A DNA stretch of 64,000 nt from NCBI RefSeq assembly GCF_900091555.1, contig NZ_FMCX01000008.1, positions 124,001 through 188,000 of the forward strand. The letters run 5' to 3'. Positions 33,522 through 41,538 of this stretch are shown in pieces (position 1 is the stretch's first letter; every line of letters begins with the position of its first letter). Origin of the DNA: Micromonospora mirobrigensis (GTDB lineage Bacteria; Actinomycetota; Actinomycetes; Mycobacteriales; Micromonosporaceae). Under the pieces are notes generated by a model, which saw only the letters and a program-made list of their open reading frames with translations, made no database searches and was not told the DNA's origin. A program made the translations under genes and the position numbers.

Positions 33522-33953
33522 ATGCAGGTGCTCTACACCGCGTCCGCGCAGGCCACCGGCGACGGCCGCGACGGCCACGTCCGCACCACCGACGGCACCG
33601 TCGACCTGGACCTGGCGATCCCCAAGGAGATGGGTGGCGCGGGCGGCGCGGCGAACCCCGAGCAGCTCTTCGCCGCCGGCTACGCGGCCTGCTTCCACTC
33701 GGCGCTGCGCCTGGTGGCCCGCAAGGCGAAGGCCGACGTCTCCGGCTCGGTCGTCGAGGCCGAGGTCGGGATCGGCCCGAACGGCAGCGGCGGCTTCGGT
33801 CTTGCCGTCACCCTGGTGGTGGACCTGCCGGCCGTCGAGCGCGCCGCCGCCGAGCAGCTGGTCGAGACCGCCCACCAGGTCTGCCCGTACTCGAACGCGA
33901 CCCGGGGCAACATCGAGGTCGCGCTCACCGTCCGCGAGACCGCCGCGGCCTGA
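33522..33953 (+). CDS. ohr: Organic hydroperoxide resistance protein Ohr
   Basis: 143-aa OsmC-fold thiol peroxidase. Both active-site cysteines are visible: Cys57 in AACFHSALRL and Cys121 in HQVCPYSNATRGN. Detoxifies organic hydroperoxides using lipoylated protein partners in studied bacteria. ATG 22 follows an AAGGAG element from the end of ohrR. Classic ohrR-ohr gene pair. Confidence 0.95.
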   Translation: MQVLYTASAQATGDGRDGHVRTTDGTVDLDLAIPKEMGGAGGAANPEQLFAAGYAACFHSALRLVARKAKADVSGSVVEAEVGIGPNGSGGFGLAVTLVVDLPAVERAAAEQLVETAHQVCPYSNATRGNIEVALTVRETAAA

Positions 33954-33998
33954 CCGCCGCCCGGCCCGACGACGATCCGCGTACGAAAGGACGAGCCC

Positions 33999-34997
33999 AT
34001 GAGCACCAACCGTGAGATCCACCTGGCCTCCCGCCCGCAGGGCTGGCCCACCGCCGAGAACTTCCGCCTCGTGGAGACCGAGGTGCCCACCCCGGGCGCC
34101 GGCCAGATCGTGGTCCGCAACCGGTTCATGTCGGTCGACCCGTACATGCGTGGCCGGATGAACGACGTCAAGTCGTACGTGCCGCCGTTCGCGCTGGACG
34201 CGCCGCTCGACGGTGGCGCGCTCGGCGAGGTGGTGGCGAGCGAGGCCGAGGGCTTCGAGCCCGGCGACACCGTGCTGCACGGCCTCGGCTGGCGCGAGTA
34301 CGCGCTGCTGGACGCCAAGGCCGCCCGCAAGGTCGACCCGGATCTCGCCCCGGCCAGCGCCTACCTCAGCGTGCTGGGCATGACCGGGCTGACCGCGTAC
34401 GCGGGTCTGCTCGACGTGGCCGAGATGAAGCCCGGCGAGACGGTCTTCGTCTCCGGCGCGGCCGGCGCGGTGGGCAGCATGGTCGGTCAGATCGCCAAGC
34501 TGCGCGGCGCGGCCCGGGTGGTCGGCTCCGCCGGCTCCCCGGCCAAGGTCGAGCGGCTCAAGGCGCTGGGCTTCGACGCCGCCTTCGACTACCACGACGG
34601 ATCGGTGTACGAGCAGCTCAAGGCCGCCGCCCCGGACGGCGTCGACGTGTACTTCGACAACGTCGGCTCCGACCACCTGGAGGCCGCGATCGGCGCGATG
34701 AACCTGCACGGCCGGGCCGCGATCTGCGGCATGATCGCGCAGTACAACTCCACCGAGCCGCCGGCCGCCCCGCGCAACCTGGCCCTGGTGATCGGCAAGC
34801 GGCTCACCCTGCGCGGCTTCCTCGTCGGTGACCACGGTCACCTGCGCGAGCAGTTCGTGCAGGAGATGGCGGGCTGGCTGCGCGACGGCAGGATCTCCTA
34901 CGACGAGACGGTCGTCGACGGCATCGAGAACGCCCCGCAGGCGTTCCTCGGCGTGCTGCGCGGCGAGAACCTCGGCAAGATGCTCGTCCGGGTGTGA
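33999..34997 (+). CDS. Zinc-independent NADP-dependent MDR oxidoreductase (CurA/leukotriene-dehydrogenase type)
   Basis: 332 aa, normal for the family. The N-terminal catalytic domain contains SVDPYMRGRMND and the Rossmann domain has VSGAAGAVGSMVGQIAKLRG (about 147-166). FDNVGSDHLEAAIGAMN and a C-terminal ending follow. It lacks the zinc ligands of alcohol dehydrogenases. Such enzymes reduce enones/alkenals, products that arise from lipid peroxidation, so joining the ohr pair makes sense. Own Shine-Dalgarno (GAAAGGACGAG). A strong terminator follows. Confidence 0.88.
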   Translation: MSTNREIHLASRPQGWPTAENFRLVETEVPTPGAGQIVVRNRFMSVDPYMRGRMNDVKSYVPPFALDAPLDGGALGEVVASEAEGFEPGDTVLHGLGWREYALLDAKAARKVDPDLAPASAYLSVLGMTGLTAYAGLLDVAEMKPGETVFVSGAAGAVGSMVGQIAKLRGAARVVGSAGSPAKVERLKALGFDAAFDYHDGSVYEQLKAAAPDGVDVYFDNVGSDHLEAAIGAMNLHGRAAICGMIAQYNSTEPPAAPRNLALVIGKRLTLRGFLVGDHGHLREQFVQEMAGWLRDGRISYDETVVDGIENAPQAFLGVLRGENLGKMLVRV

Positions 34998-35001
34998 CCG
35001 T

Positions 35002-35044
35002 CCGGCGGCGGTGGTCGGCCTCACAGGTCGGCCGCCGCCGCCGG
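35002..35044 (+). terminator. Terminator after the ohr module
   Basis: A 19-position stem (35002-35020 with 35026-35044) around a 5-nt loop TCACA. All positions pair in RNA if G-U wobbles are allowed. It ends only 10 bases before the hisF -10 box, insulating hisF from the peroxide-response genes. Confidence 0.75.
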
Positions 35045-35053
35045 CTTCTTGGA

Positions 35054-35059
35054 TAGGCT
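35054..35059 (+). promoter_or_regulatory. -10 box of a leaderless hisF promoter
   Basis: TAGGCT lies 6 nt before ATG 35066. No ribosome binding site. Together with the terminator just upstream it makes hisF an independent unit. Confidence 0.65.
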
Positions 35060-35065
35060 CGCGGC

Positions 35066-35833
35066 ATGACGGTGGCGGTACGGGTGATCCCGTGTCTGGA
35101 CGTGGACGCCGGTCGGGTGGTCAAGGGGGTCAACTTCCTCGACCTGCGCGACGCCGGTGACCCGGTGGAGCTGGCCGCGGCCTACGACCGGGCCGGCGCG
35201 GACGAGTTGACCTTCCTGGACGTCACCGCGTCCTCCAGCGACCGGGGCACCATGCTCGACGTGGTGCGGCGCACCGCCGAGTCGGTCTTCATCCCGCTCA
35301 CCGTCGGCGGCGGCGTACGCCAGGTCGCCGACGTGGACACCCTGCTGCGCGCCGGCGCGGACAAGGTCGGCGTGAACACCGCCGCGATCGCCCGGCCGGA
35401 GCTGATCGCCGAGATCGCCGACCGGTTCGGCCGGCAGGTGCTGGTGCTCTCGCTGGACGTACGGCGGGCGCCGGCCGGCAGCACGCCCAGCGGCTTCGAG
35501 GTGACCACCCACGGCGGCCGCCGGGGCACCGGGCTCGACGCGGTCCAGTGGGCGGCCCGCGGCGCCGAGCTGGGCGCGGGGGAGATCCTGCTCAACTCGA
35601 TGGACGCCGACGGCACCAAGGCCGGCTTCGACCTGACGCTGATCGAGGCCGTCCGCGCGGTGGTCGACGTGCCGGTGATCGCCAGCGGCGGCGCCGGGCA
35701 GGTGGCGCACTTCCCGCCGGCGATCGGCGCCGGCGCGGACGCGGTGCTGGCGGCCAGCGTCTTCCACTTCGGTGAGCTGACCGTCGGCGAGGTCAAGGAC
35801 GCCCTGCGCGGGGCCGGTCACCCGGTCCGCTGA
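35066..35833 (+). CDS. hisF: Imidazole glycerol phosphate synthase, cyclase subunit HisF
   Basis: 255-aa TIM barrel that uses HisH-derived ammonia to form IGP and AICAR. Key parts: VIPCLDVDAGRVVKGVNF at the start, FLDVTASSSDRGTMLDVV, TVGGGVRQVADV and the C-terminal phosphate loop ASGGAGQVAHF, with the catalytic Asp residues in CLDV and SMDADGTK. Its operon link to hisH/priA is broken by the ohr module. Ends 22 bases from the convergent gene. Confidence 0.96.
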   Translation: MTVAVRVIPCLDVDAGRVVKGVNFLDLRDAGDPVELAAAYDRAGADELTFLDVTASSSDRGTMLDVVRRTAESVFIPLTVGGGVRQVADVDTLLRAGADKVGVNTAAIARPELIAEIADRFGRQVLVLSLDVRRAPAGSTPSGFEVTTHGGRRGTGLDAVQWAARGAELGAGEILLNSMDADGTKAGFDLTLIEAVRAVVDVPVIASGGAGQVAHFPPAIGAGADAVLAASVFHFGELTVGEVKDALRGAGHPVR

Positions 35834-35855
35834 CCCGGGGCGCGGGCCGGGCCGC

Positions 35856-36317
35856 TCAGTGCCGTTCGGAGTGCCCCTCGGGGGAGCGGCGCGGCGCCGG
35901 GATGGAGCGCACCAGGTATTCCTGCACGGCGGCGGCGTGGTCCTCCTCGGGCAGCCGCCACTCGGCGTCACCCGGGGTGTGCCGGCGGTCCAGCGCCCCC
36001 TGCACGGTGTCGACCGTGGTGGAGAGCCCGGCGTTCGGCCGGGTACGCCAGAGCCGCTCGCCGTCGGGGGTGATCCGGAACCAGCCGTCGGCGACGCTGA
36101 CCAGGCCGGCGCCGGCGAGCCGCCGGACGGCCGACTCCACCTCGTGCCGCTCGGGGATGGCCCGGTTGAGGTGGTCCGCTGTGGAGAGCACGTCGGCCAG
36201 GCGTACGCCCTCCGGCCGGCGGGTCGACGCCGCGCGGCGGTGCCGTCCCGCGCCGCTGGCGATCACCAGGGACACGAAGATCCAGGCATCGGTACGGTGC
36301 CAACCGTTCTCCCCCAT
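35856..36317 (-). CDS. Hypothetical protein with winged-helix-like segment
   Basis: 153 aa, not recognised. Residues about 55-95 (RHEVESAVRRLAGAGLVSVADGWFRITPDG) look like a winged-helix/PadR-like fold: helix, turn, helix and a beta hairpin. The N-terminus DAWIFVSLVIASGAG suggests a structural helix rather than a TM. No wing-specific or ligand motif. Could be a small DNA-binding protein or a degenerate regulator. Confidence 0.6.
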   Translation of the reverse strand: MGENGWHRTDAWIFVSLVIASGAGRHRRAASTRRPEGVRLADVLSTADHLNRAIPERHEVESAVRRLAGAGLVSVADGWFRITPDGERLWRTRPNAGLSTTVDTVQGALDRRHTPGDAEWRLPEEDHAAAVQEYLVRSIPAPRRSPEGHSERH

Positions 36318-36477
36318 GCAGGAATGATGCCCGCTACCCTCGGCGAAGAAAACACCCAGTTCCGCTCACCGGGCGTCACCCCAGCTCACACCCTCCACAT
36401 TGCCCCCTCCCGTGGGGGATGGGCGGCCGGCAACTCCGGTGCTGCCCTCGCCTCCCGAGCGGAGCGAGACGGCAACG

Positions 36478-37146
36478 TCACCGAAGTTGTGTTGATCTCG
36501 GCCGGACGGGCGGGGTGGGCGCGGGGCCCGAGGCGGGCGGGTCGGCGACGGTGAACGGCGGCAGGAAGAGCTGGGTCAGCGGCCCGATGCCCACCGCGTA
36601 GGCGACCGTGCCGAGCCCTACGGTGCCGCCGAGCAGCCAGCCCAGCGCCAGCACGGTGACCTCGATGACCGTGCGGACCAGCCGGATCGACCGGCCGGGG
36701 CGGCGGGCCACGTAACCGGTCATCAGGCCGTCGCGCGGGCCGGGGCCGAGTCGGGCGCCGATGTAGAGGCCGGTGGCGGCGCCGTTGGCGACGATCCCGC
36801 CGACCAGCAGGGCGATCCGGGCCGGCAGCGGCAGCCCGGCCGGCAGCAGGGCCGCGGTGGCGTCCACCACCAGCCCGATCACCAGCACGTTGCTGATCGT
36901 GCCCAGCCCGGGTCGTTGCCGCAGCGGGATCCAGAGCAGCAGCACCAGCGCGCCGACGGCGATGGTGACGGTGCCGAAGGAGAGGCCGGTACGCAGCGAC
37001 AGCCCCTGGTGGAACACGTCCCAGGGGTCCAGCCCCAGGTCGGAGCGGATCATCATCGCCATGCTGACCCCGTACAGGACCAGGCCGGCGTAGAGCTGGG
37101 TCAGCCGGCGGACGGGCCGGTGCCGGAGATTGCCAATCGGAGCCAT
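36478..37146 (-). CDS. YczE/YitT-type integral membrane protein
   Basis: 222 aa with about five or six TM segments. It begins RRLTQLYAGLVLYGVSMAMMIRSDLGLDPWDVFHQGLS, which is the hallmark of the YczE family, and has IGARLGPGPRDGLMTGY in the middle. Substrate unknown; YczE proteins are often controlled by adjacent MocR regulators. ATG 37146 is preferred over an upstream frame start because the conserved region starts there. Divergent from the MocR gene with a 58-bp shared gap. The 160 bp downstream show only a weak CCCCC/GGGGG hairpin. Confidence 0.85.
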   Translation of the reverse strand: MAPIGNLRHRPVRRLTQLYAGLVLYGVSMAMMIRSDLGLDPWDVFHQGLSLRTGLSFGTVTIAVGALVLLLWIPLRQRPGLGTISNVLVIGLVVDATAALLPAGLPLPARIALLVGGIVANGAATGLYIGARLGPGPRDGLMTGYVARRPGRSIRLVRTVIEVTVLALGWLLGGTVGLGTVAYAVGIGPLTQLFLPPFTVADPPASGPAPTPPVRPRSTQLR

Positions 37147-37156
37147 GCATGCCACC

Positions 37157-37190
37157 CTAGGGGCCAATTCCCGCATTGTTAGAGCCAATT
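37157..37190. promoter_or_regulatory. Tandem direct-repeat operator for the MocR/YczE pair
   Basis: Two direct repeats, CTAGGGGCCAATT (37157-37169) and TTAGAGCCAATT (37179-37190), share TAGnG-CCAATT. Their GCCAATT cores are 21 bp apart, two helical turns. They fill the divergent intergenic gap. Directly repeated half-sites are usual for dimeric MocR regulators, so this is the likely binding site. Confidence 0.6.
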
Positions 37191-37204
37191 AGGGAGGGGT
37201 GGCC

Positions 37205-38662
37205 ATGACCAGTCAGGTACGTGGGGCGCAATTGGCCCGCCTGCTCGGTCAGTGGCACGCGCTTCCCGGCCGTCGGCGCAGCCCGGACTACGCCGCGCTC
37301 GCCGCCGCGGTCCGCGGCCTGCTCGCCGACGGCCGGCTCCCCCTGGGCGTACGCCTGCCGGCCGAGCGGGAGCTGGCCGAGGCGCTGCGGATCAGCCGGA
37401 CCACGGTGACCGCCGCGTACCGGCAGCTGCGTGAGACCGGCCACCTGGCCAGCCGGCGCGGCGCGGGGAGCTGGACCATGCTCCCGGGCACCCACCGGGT
37501 GGCCAGCACCGGGCTGTGGACCCCGCAGGACGACCGGGACATGATCGACCTGGGGGTGGCCGCGCTGGCCGCCCCGGCGCAGCTGCTGCCCGCCGCCCGG
37601 GCCGCCACCGAGGACCTGCCCCGCTACCTGTGCGGCGCCGGCTACCACCCGACCGGCATCATCGAGCTGCGCGAGGCGATCGCCGGGGCGTACACCGGGC
37701 GGGGGTTGCCGACCAGCCCCGAGCAGATCATGGTGACCAGTGGCACGCAGCACGCGCTGGACCTGGTGCTGCGACTGGCCCTGGCACCCGGCGGCAGCGT
37801 GCTGGTCGAGTCCCCCACCTACCCCAACGCGCTGGCCGCCCTCGCCGCCCGCCGGGCCCGGATCACCACCCACGGCCTGGCCGCCGACGGCGGCGGCTGG
37901 GACGCCGACCTGCTCCTGGCCAGCCTGCGACAGTCCCGGCCCAAGGTGGCCTACCTGATCCCGGACTTCCAGAACCCCACCGGGCACCTGATGCCGGCCG
38001 AGCTGCGCGAGCGGGTGGTCGGCGCGGCGCACGCCGCCGGCACCGACCTGGTGATCGACGAGTCCTTCGTCGACCTGCCGCTGGACGGCACCCCGCTGCC
38101 GCCGCCGGTGGCCGCCTTCGACCGGCACAGCCGGGTGATCAGCATCGGCGGGATGAGCAAGCCGTACTGGGGTGGGCTGCGGATCGGCTGGGTGCGGGCC
38201 TCCGCGCCGCAGGTGCAGCGGCTGGCCGCCGCCCGGGTCGGGGTGGACATGGCCAGCCCGGTGCTGGACCAGCTGGTCGCGGTGCACCTGCTCGCCGACG
38301 CCGCGACCATCGTGGCCGACCGTCGGGCCCAGCTCGCCACCCAGCGCGACGCCCTGCTCGACGCCCTGGCCCAGCGGCTGCCCGACTGGCGGGTCACCGT
38401 CCCCCGGGGCGGCGTGACGCTCTGGGTGGAGCTGGACGGCCCGATCTCCAGCGCGCTCGCCCGGGCCGCCGAGGAGGTCGGCGTACGCCTGGCGCCCGGT
38501 CCCCGGTTCGGCCTGGACGGCACCCTGGAACGCTTCCTGCGGCTGCCCTTCACCCTGCCCGCCGACGACCTGGCGGAGGCGGTCGGCCGGCTCGCCGCGG
38601 TCCGCTACGACCTGGACCGGGCCGGCCGCCCGGCGTGGCGGGAGGCCACCGTCATCGCCTGA
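37205..38662 (+). CDS. MocR-family (GntR-aminotransferase) regulator, YczR-like
   Basis: 485 aa. N-terminal GntR winged helix (about 25-90) with PLGVRLPAERELAEALRISR and TVTAAYRQLRETGHL. The C-terminal fold-I aminotransferase-like domain has TSGTQHALDLVLR, DFQNPTGHL, DESFVDL and the PLP Lys in GGMSKPYWGGLRIGW. The transcription factor probably senses PLP or an amino compound. ATG 37205 follows GGAGGGG. Divergent pairing with a YczE membrane protein matches the YczR subgroup. Confidence 0.9.
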   Translation: MTSQVRGAQLARLLGQWHALPGRRRSPDYAALAAAVRGLLADGRLPLGVRLPAERELAEALRISRTTVTAAYRQLRETGHLASRRGAGSWTMLPGTHRVASTGLWTPQDDRDMIDLGVAALAAPAQLLPAARAATEDLPRYLCGAGYHPTGIIELREAIAGAYTGRGLPTSPEQIMVTSGTQHALDLVLRLALAPGGSVLVESPTYPNALAALAARRARITTHGLAADGGGWDADLLLASLRQSRPKVAYLIPDFQNPTGHLMPAELRERVVGAAHAAGTDLVIDESFVDLPLDGTPLPPPVAAFDRHSRVISIGGMSKPYWGGLRIGWVRASAPQVQRLAAARVGVDMASPVLDQLVAVHLLADAATIVADRRAQLATQRDALLDALAQRLPDWRVTVPRGGVTLWVELDGPISSALARAAEEVGVRLAPGPRFGLDGTLERFLRLPFTLPADDLAEAVGRLAAVRYDLDRAGRPAWREATVIA

Positions 38663-38760
38663 CCGGCCGGCGCGGCGCGCAGGCCGGCCGGACCCCCGGC
38701 TGCCAGACCGTCTCCTGAGCCGGATCGGTCGTTCCGGTCGGCCGTCCCGGCCGGGGCTGC

Positions 38761-38766
38761 GAGACT
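38761..38766 (+). promoter_or_regulatory. Possible -10 (GAGACT) of the first LtrA gene
   Basis: GAGACT, 6 nt before ATG 38773 and no ribosome binding site. It matches the element GACACT, also 6 nt before the start of the second LtrA paralogue (40151-40156). The surrounding 20 bases are also similar (GGCTG-GA-ACTGC), so this start region was probably duplicated with the gene. The first base deviates from TANNNT. Confidence 0.4.
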
Positions 38767-38772
38767 GCGTTG

Positions 38773-40074
38773 ATGGGCGCGATCACCCGGTCCCGGCTGG
38801 TCAGCTGGGGTGGCCCGGGAACCCGGGCCACCCGGCTGGAGCTCTTCTACGATCTGGTGTTCGTCTTCGCGTTCCTCAACGTCACCACCATCACCTCCGA
38901 CGACCTGACCCCCCGGGCGCTGCTGGAGGCGCTGCTCGTGCTGATCCTGCTCTGGTGGTGCTGGACGGGCTTCGTCACGATCGGCAACGCCCTGCGGGCC
39001 GACGTCGGGGTGATGCCGGCGATCGGGTTCGCCGTGACGGCGGCGGTGTTCGTGCTGGCGCTGAGCAGCGGGGTGGCGTTCCGCGACGTGCCGGGCGGCC
39101 TGTACGGGCCGTGGCTGTTCGCCGTCGCCTACCTGGTGACCTGGGTGATGAAGGCGACCGCGCTCTGGAGCATCGCGCGGGAGGAGGGGGCGCCCCGACT
39201 GCGCTCGCTGATGCTCACCGGGCCCTCCATGACCGGTGCCCTCCTCATCCTGGTGGCGGCGACCGTGCCGCAGCGGGTGGTGCCGGCCGGGGCGGTGCTG
39301 AACACCCGGCTCGGCCTGTGGATCACCGCCCTGCTCGTGGAGTACTCGGGCGGGCTGCTGCTGACCCGGACCGGCTGGCGGTTGCGTTCGGTGGGGCACG
39401 CGGCCGAGCGACACGCGCTGATCGTGCTGGTCGCCCTCGGCGAGTCGGTGATCGCGCTCGGGATCGGCACCACCGCCCGGGCCGGCCGGCCGTTGGGTCT
39501 CTCGACGGTGGTCGCGGCGGTGCTCGGCATCGGCGTCATCGCCGTCCTGTGGTGGCTCTACTTCGACTGGATCGCCGCCGCCGTCGAGCAGCGGTTGCAC
39601 GGCGTCCGAGGGGCCGAGCGCATCCCGCTGGCCCGGGACATCTACACCTACCTGCACCTGCCGCTGATCGTCGGGATCATCCTCTTCGCCCTCGGTCTCA
39701 AGCGGCTGCTGTCCGGCGTGCTCGACGCTCCGCACCCGGCGGCGGAGGAGGACCTGGACACCCTGGAGCTGCTCGTCCTGTACGGCGGAGTGATCCTCAT
39801 CCTGCTGGCCCTGACCGCGATCCAGTTGCGCGCGCTGCGGCGCCTCGACCGGGTGCTGCTGACCGGGGCCGTGCTGCTCACCGCGCTGCTGCCGGTGGCC
39901 GCCGCGCTACCGGCGCTGCTGGCGCTGCTGCTGTTGAACGGTGCGGTCGTGGCGGTGGTGCTGATCCAGCTCCCGGCAACGCGGGACCTGCGCCAGGGTG
40001 TCCGCGCGACCGCGCTGGACGAGCAGGCCGCGCTGGAGGCGGAGGCGAACCAGTGGCGGGGCCGCCACCTCTGA
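38773..40074 (+). CDS. LtrA-family membrane protein, copy 1
   Basis: 433 aa polytopic protein (about 11-12 hydrophobic segments) of the low-temperature-requirement A family (PF06772). The hallmark RLELFYDLVFVFAF opens the domain, with WWCWTGF, AERHALIVLVALGESVIALG and TYLHLPLIVGIILFALG later. Function undefined. 88 bases separate it from a clear paralogue. A TTG 3 bases upstream is an alternative start. Confidence 0.88.
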   Translation: MGAITRSRLVSWGGPGTRATRLELFYDLVFVFAFLNVTTITSDDLTPRALLEALLVLILLWWCWTGFVTIGNALRADVGVMPAIGFAVTAAVFVLALSSGVAFRDVPGGLYGPWLFAVAYLVTWVMKATALWSIAREEGAPRLRSLMLTGPSMTGALLILVAATVPQRVVPAGAVLNTRLGLWITALLVEYSGGLLLTRTGWRLRSVGHAAERHALIVLVALGESVIALGIGTTARAGRPLGLSTVVAAVLGIGVIAVLWWLYFDWIAAAVEQRLHGVRGAERIPLARDIYTYLHLPLIVGIILFALGLKRLLSGVLDAPHPAAEEDLDTLELLVLYGGVILILLALTAIQLRALRRLDRVLLTGAVLLTALLPVAAALPALLALLLLNGAVVAVVLIQLPATRDLRQGVRATALDEQAALEAEANQWRGRHL

Positions 40075-40150
40075 GCGGCCCGTCCCCGCACCTCGGCGCT
40101 CCGATCGCCGGGCGGTCCGCGGATCCGCCGCTGCCGGACCGGCCGGCTGG

Positions 40151-40156
40151 GACACT
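40151..40156 (+). promoter_or_regulatory. Possible -10 (GACACT) of the second LtrA gene
   Basis: GACACT is 6 nt before GTG 40163, in the same arrangement as copy 1 (GAGACT at 38761-38766). This suggests each paralogue has its own leaderless promoter despite the short gap. Weak on its own because the first base is not T. Confidence 0.4.
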
Positions 40157-40162
40157 GCCGAG

Positions 40163-41479
40163 GTGGGATCTTCCGATCGGAGCATCCGGTGGTCCCGGGG
40201 CGTCCGGCCGGGTGCACCCGGGACCCGGACCACCCGGCTGGAACTCTTCTACGACCTGGTGTTCGTCTTCGCGTTCCTCAGCGTGACCAGCCTGACCGCC
40301 ACCGCGCCCACCCCGGTCAACCTCTACCGGTGCCTGCTGGTGCTGGCGTTGCTCTGGTGGTGCTGGACCGGGTTCGCCCGGCTGGGCAACGGGGTCCGGG
40401 CCGATCAGGGGGTGCTGCCGCTGGTCGGCTTCCTCACCATCGCCGCGACCTTCCTGCTCGTGGTGAGCATTCCGGGAGCCTTCGTCGACCGCCCCGGCGG
40501 GCTGCCCGGACCGCTGGTCTTCGCCGGGTGCTACTTCGTGATCCGGGGCGTCCAGCTCGCCGTCTTCGCCCGGGTGGACCGGGAGGATCCGGCCCGCCGC
40601 CGCTACCTGCTGGTGCGGCTGGCTCTGGTGCTGGCGGCCACGACACTGCTGGTCGTCGCGGGCACGGTGCCGCAACGGCTGGCCGACCGGCCGACGGCGA
40701 CCGCGGTGCAGCTCGCGCTCTGGACGGTGGCGCTGCTGGTCGAGTACGTCGGCGGGGTCACCCTGGGCCGGTCGTGGTGGGTGGTGGTGTCGGCCGGGCA
40801 CTGGGCCGAGCGGCACGCGCTGATGGTCCTCATCGCCCTGGGCGAGACGATCATCGCGCTCGGCCTGGGCGCGAAGTTCTTCACCGACCTGCCGTTGACC
40901 GGTCCGGTGGCGGCCGCCGCCGTGCTGGGCATCGCGATCGCGGCCATGCTCTGGTGGGCGTACTTCGACACCGTGGCGTTCGCCCTGGAGCAGGCCCTGC
41001 ACCACGCCCGCGACCCGGTCGCCCGGTTCCGGCTGGCCCGCGACGGGTACACCTTCCTGCACCTGCCGATGATCGCCGGGGTCATCTTCTTCGCCCTGGG
41101 GCTCAAGGACCTGCTCGCCGAGGCGGCCGATCCGAGCAGCCCGTCCTGGGGCGTGCCGCTGGGCGGCTTCTGGATCACCGTCTTCTACGGCGGGGTGGGG
41201 CTCTACCTGCTCAGCGTCTGCGGCTGCGCGTACCTGGCGTTCCGGTCGGTGCGCTGGCCGCTGCTGCTGGGGGTGCTGGTGCTCGCCGGCGTCGCCCCGC
41301 TCGCCGCGCCGCTGCCGGAACTGGTGACGCTGGTCCTGCTGGCGGTCCTCGTCCTCGCCGTCGTCGCCGCGGAGACGCTGAGCGAGGACGGCCGACGGCG
41401 GCAGGTCCGGCAGCTCGCCCTGGCGGAGCAGTACGCCGCCGAGGAGGAGCAGAGCCGGTGGCGGCGCGACCATCTCTGA
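40163..41479 (+). CDS. LtrA-family membrane protein, copy 2
   Basis: 438 aa, same topology and motifs as the upstream copy: RLELFYDLVFVFAF, LLWWCWTGFARLGNG, AERHALMVLIALGETIIALG and TFLHLPMIAGVIFFALGLKDLL. The same motifs fall at the same positions, while the loops differ. The shared architecture and head-to-tail order indicate an old tandem duplication. GTG 40163 is chosen from the upstream element and the position of the hallmark motif. Confidence 0.88.
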   Translation: MGSSDRSIRWSRGVRPGAPGTRTTRLELFYDLVFVFAFLSVTSLTATAPTPVNLYRCLLVLALLWWCWTGFARLGNGVRADQGVLPLVGFLTIAATFLLVVSIPGAFVDRPGGLPGPLVFAGCYFVIRGVQLAVFARVDREDPARRRYLLVRLALVLAATTLLVVAGTVPQRLADRPTATAVQLALWTVALLVEYVGGVTLGRSWWVVVSAGHWAERHALMVLIALGETIIALGLGAKFFTDLPLTGPVAAAAVLGIAIAAMLWWAYFDTVAFALEQALHHARDPVARFRLARDGYTFLHLPMIAGVIFFALGLKDLLAEAADPSSPSWGVPLGGFWITVFYGGVGLYLLSVCGCAYLAFRSVRWPLLLGVLVLAGVAPLAAPLPELVTLVLLAVLVLAVVAAETLSEDGRRRQVRQLALAEQYAAEEEQSRWRRDHL

Positions 41480-41486
41480 GCTGCGC

Positions 41487-41522
41487 GACGGCCGTGCCCC
41501 GGGACGGTGGGGCACGGCCGTC
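41487..41522. terminator. Bidirectional terminator between ltrA copy 2 and the acyl-CoA ligase gene
   Basis: Perfect 14-bp stem GACGGCCGTGCCCC / GGGGCACGGCCGTC with an 8-nt loop, in the 59-bp gap between convergent genes. It should end transcripts from both sides. Confidence 0.85.
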
Positions 41523-41538
41523 GTGTGGTGCCGGTCGG

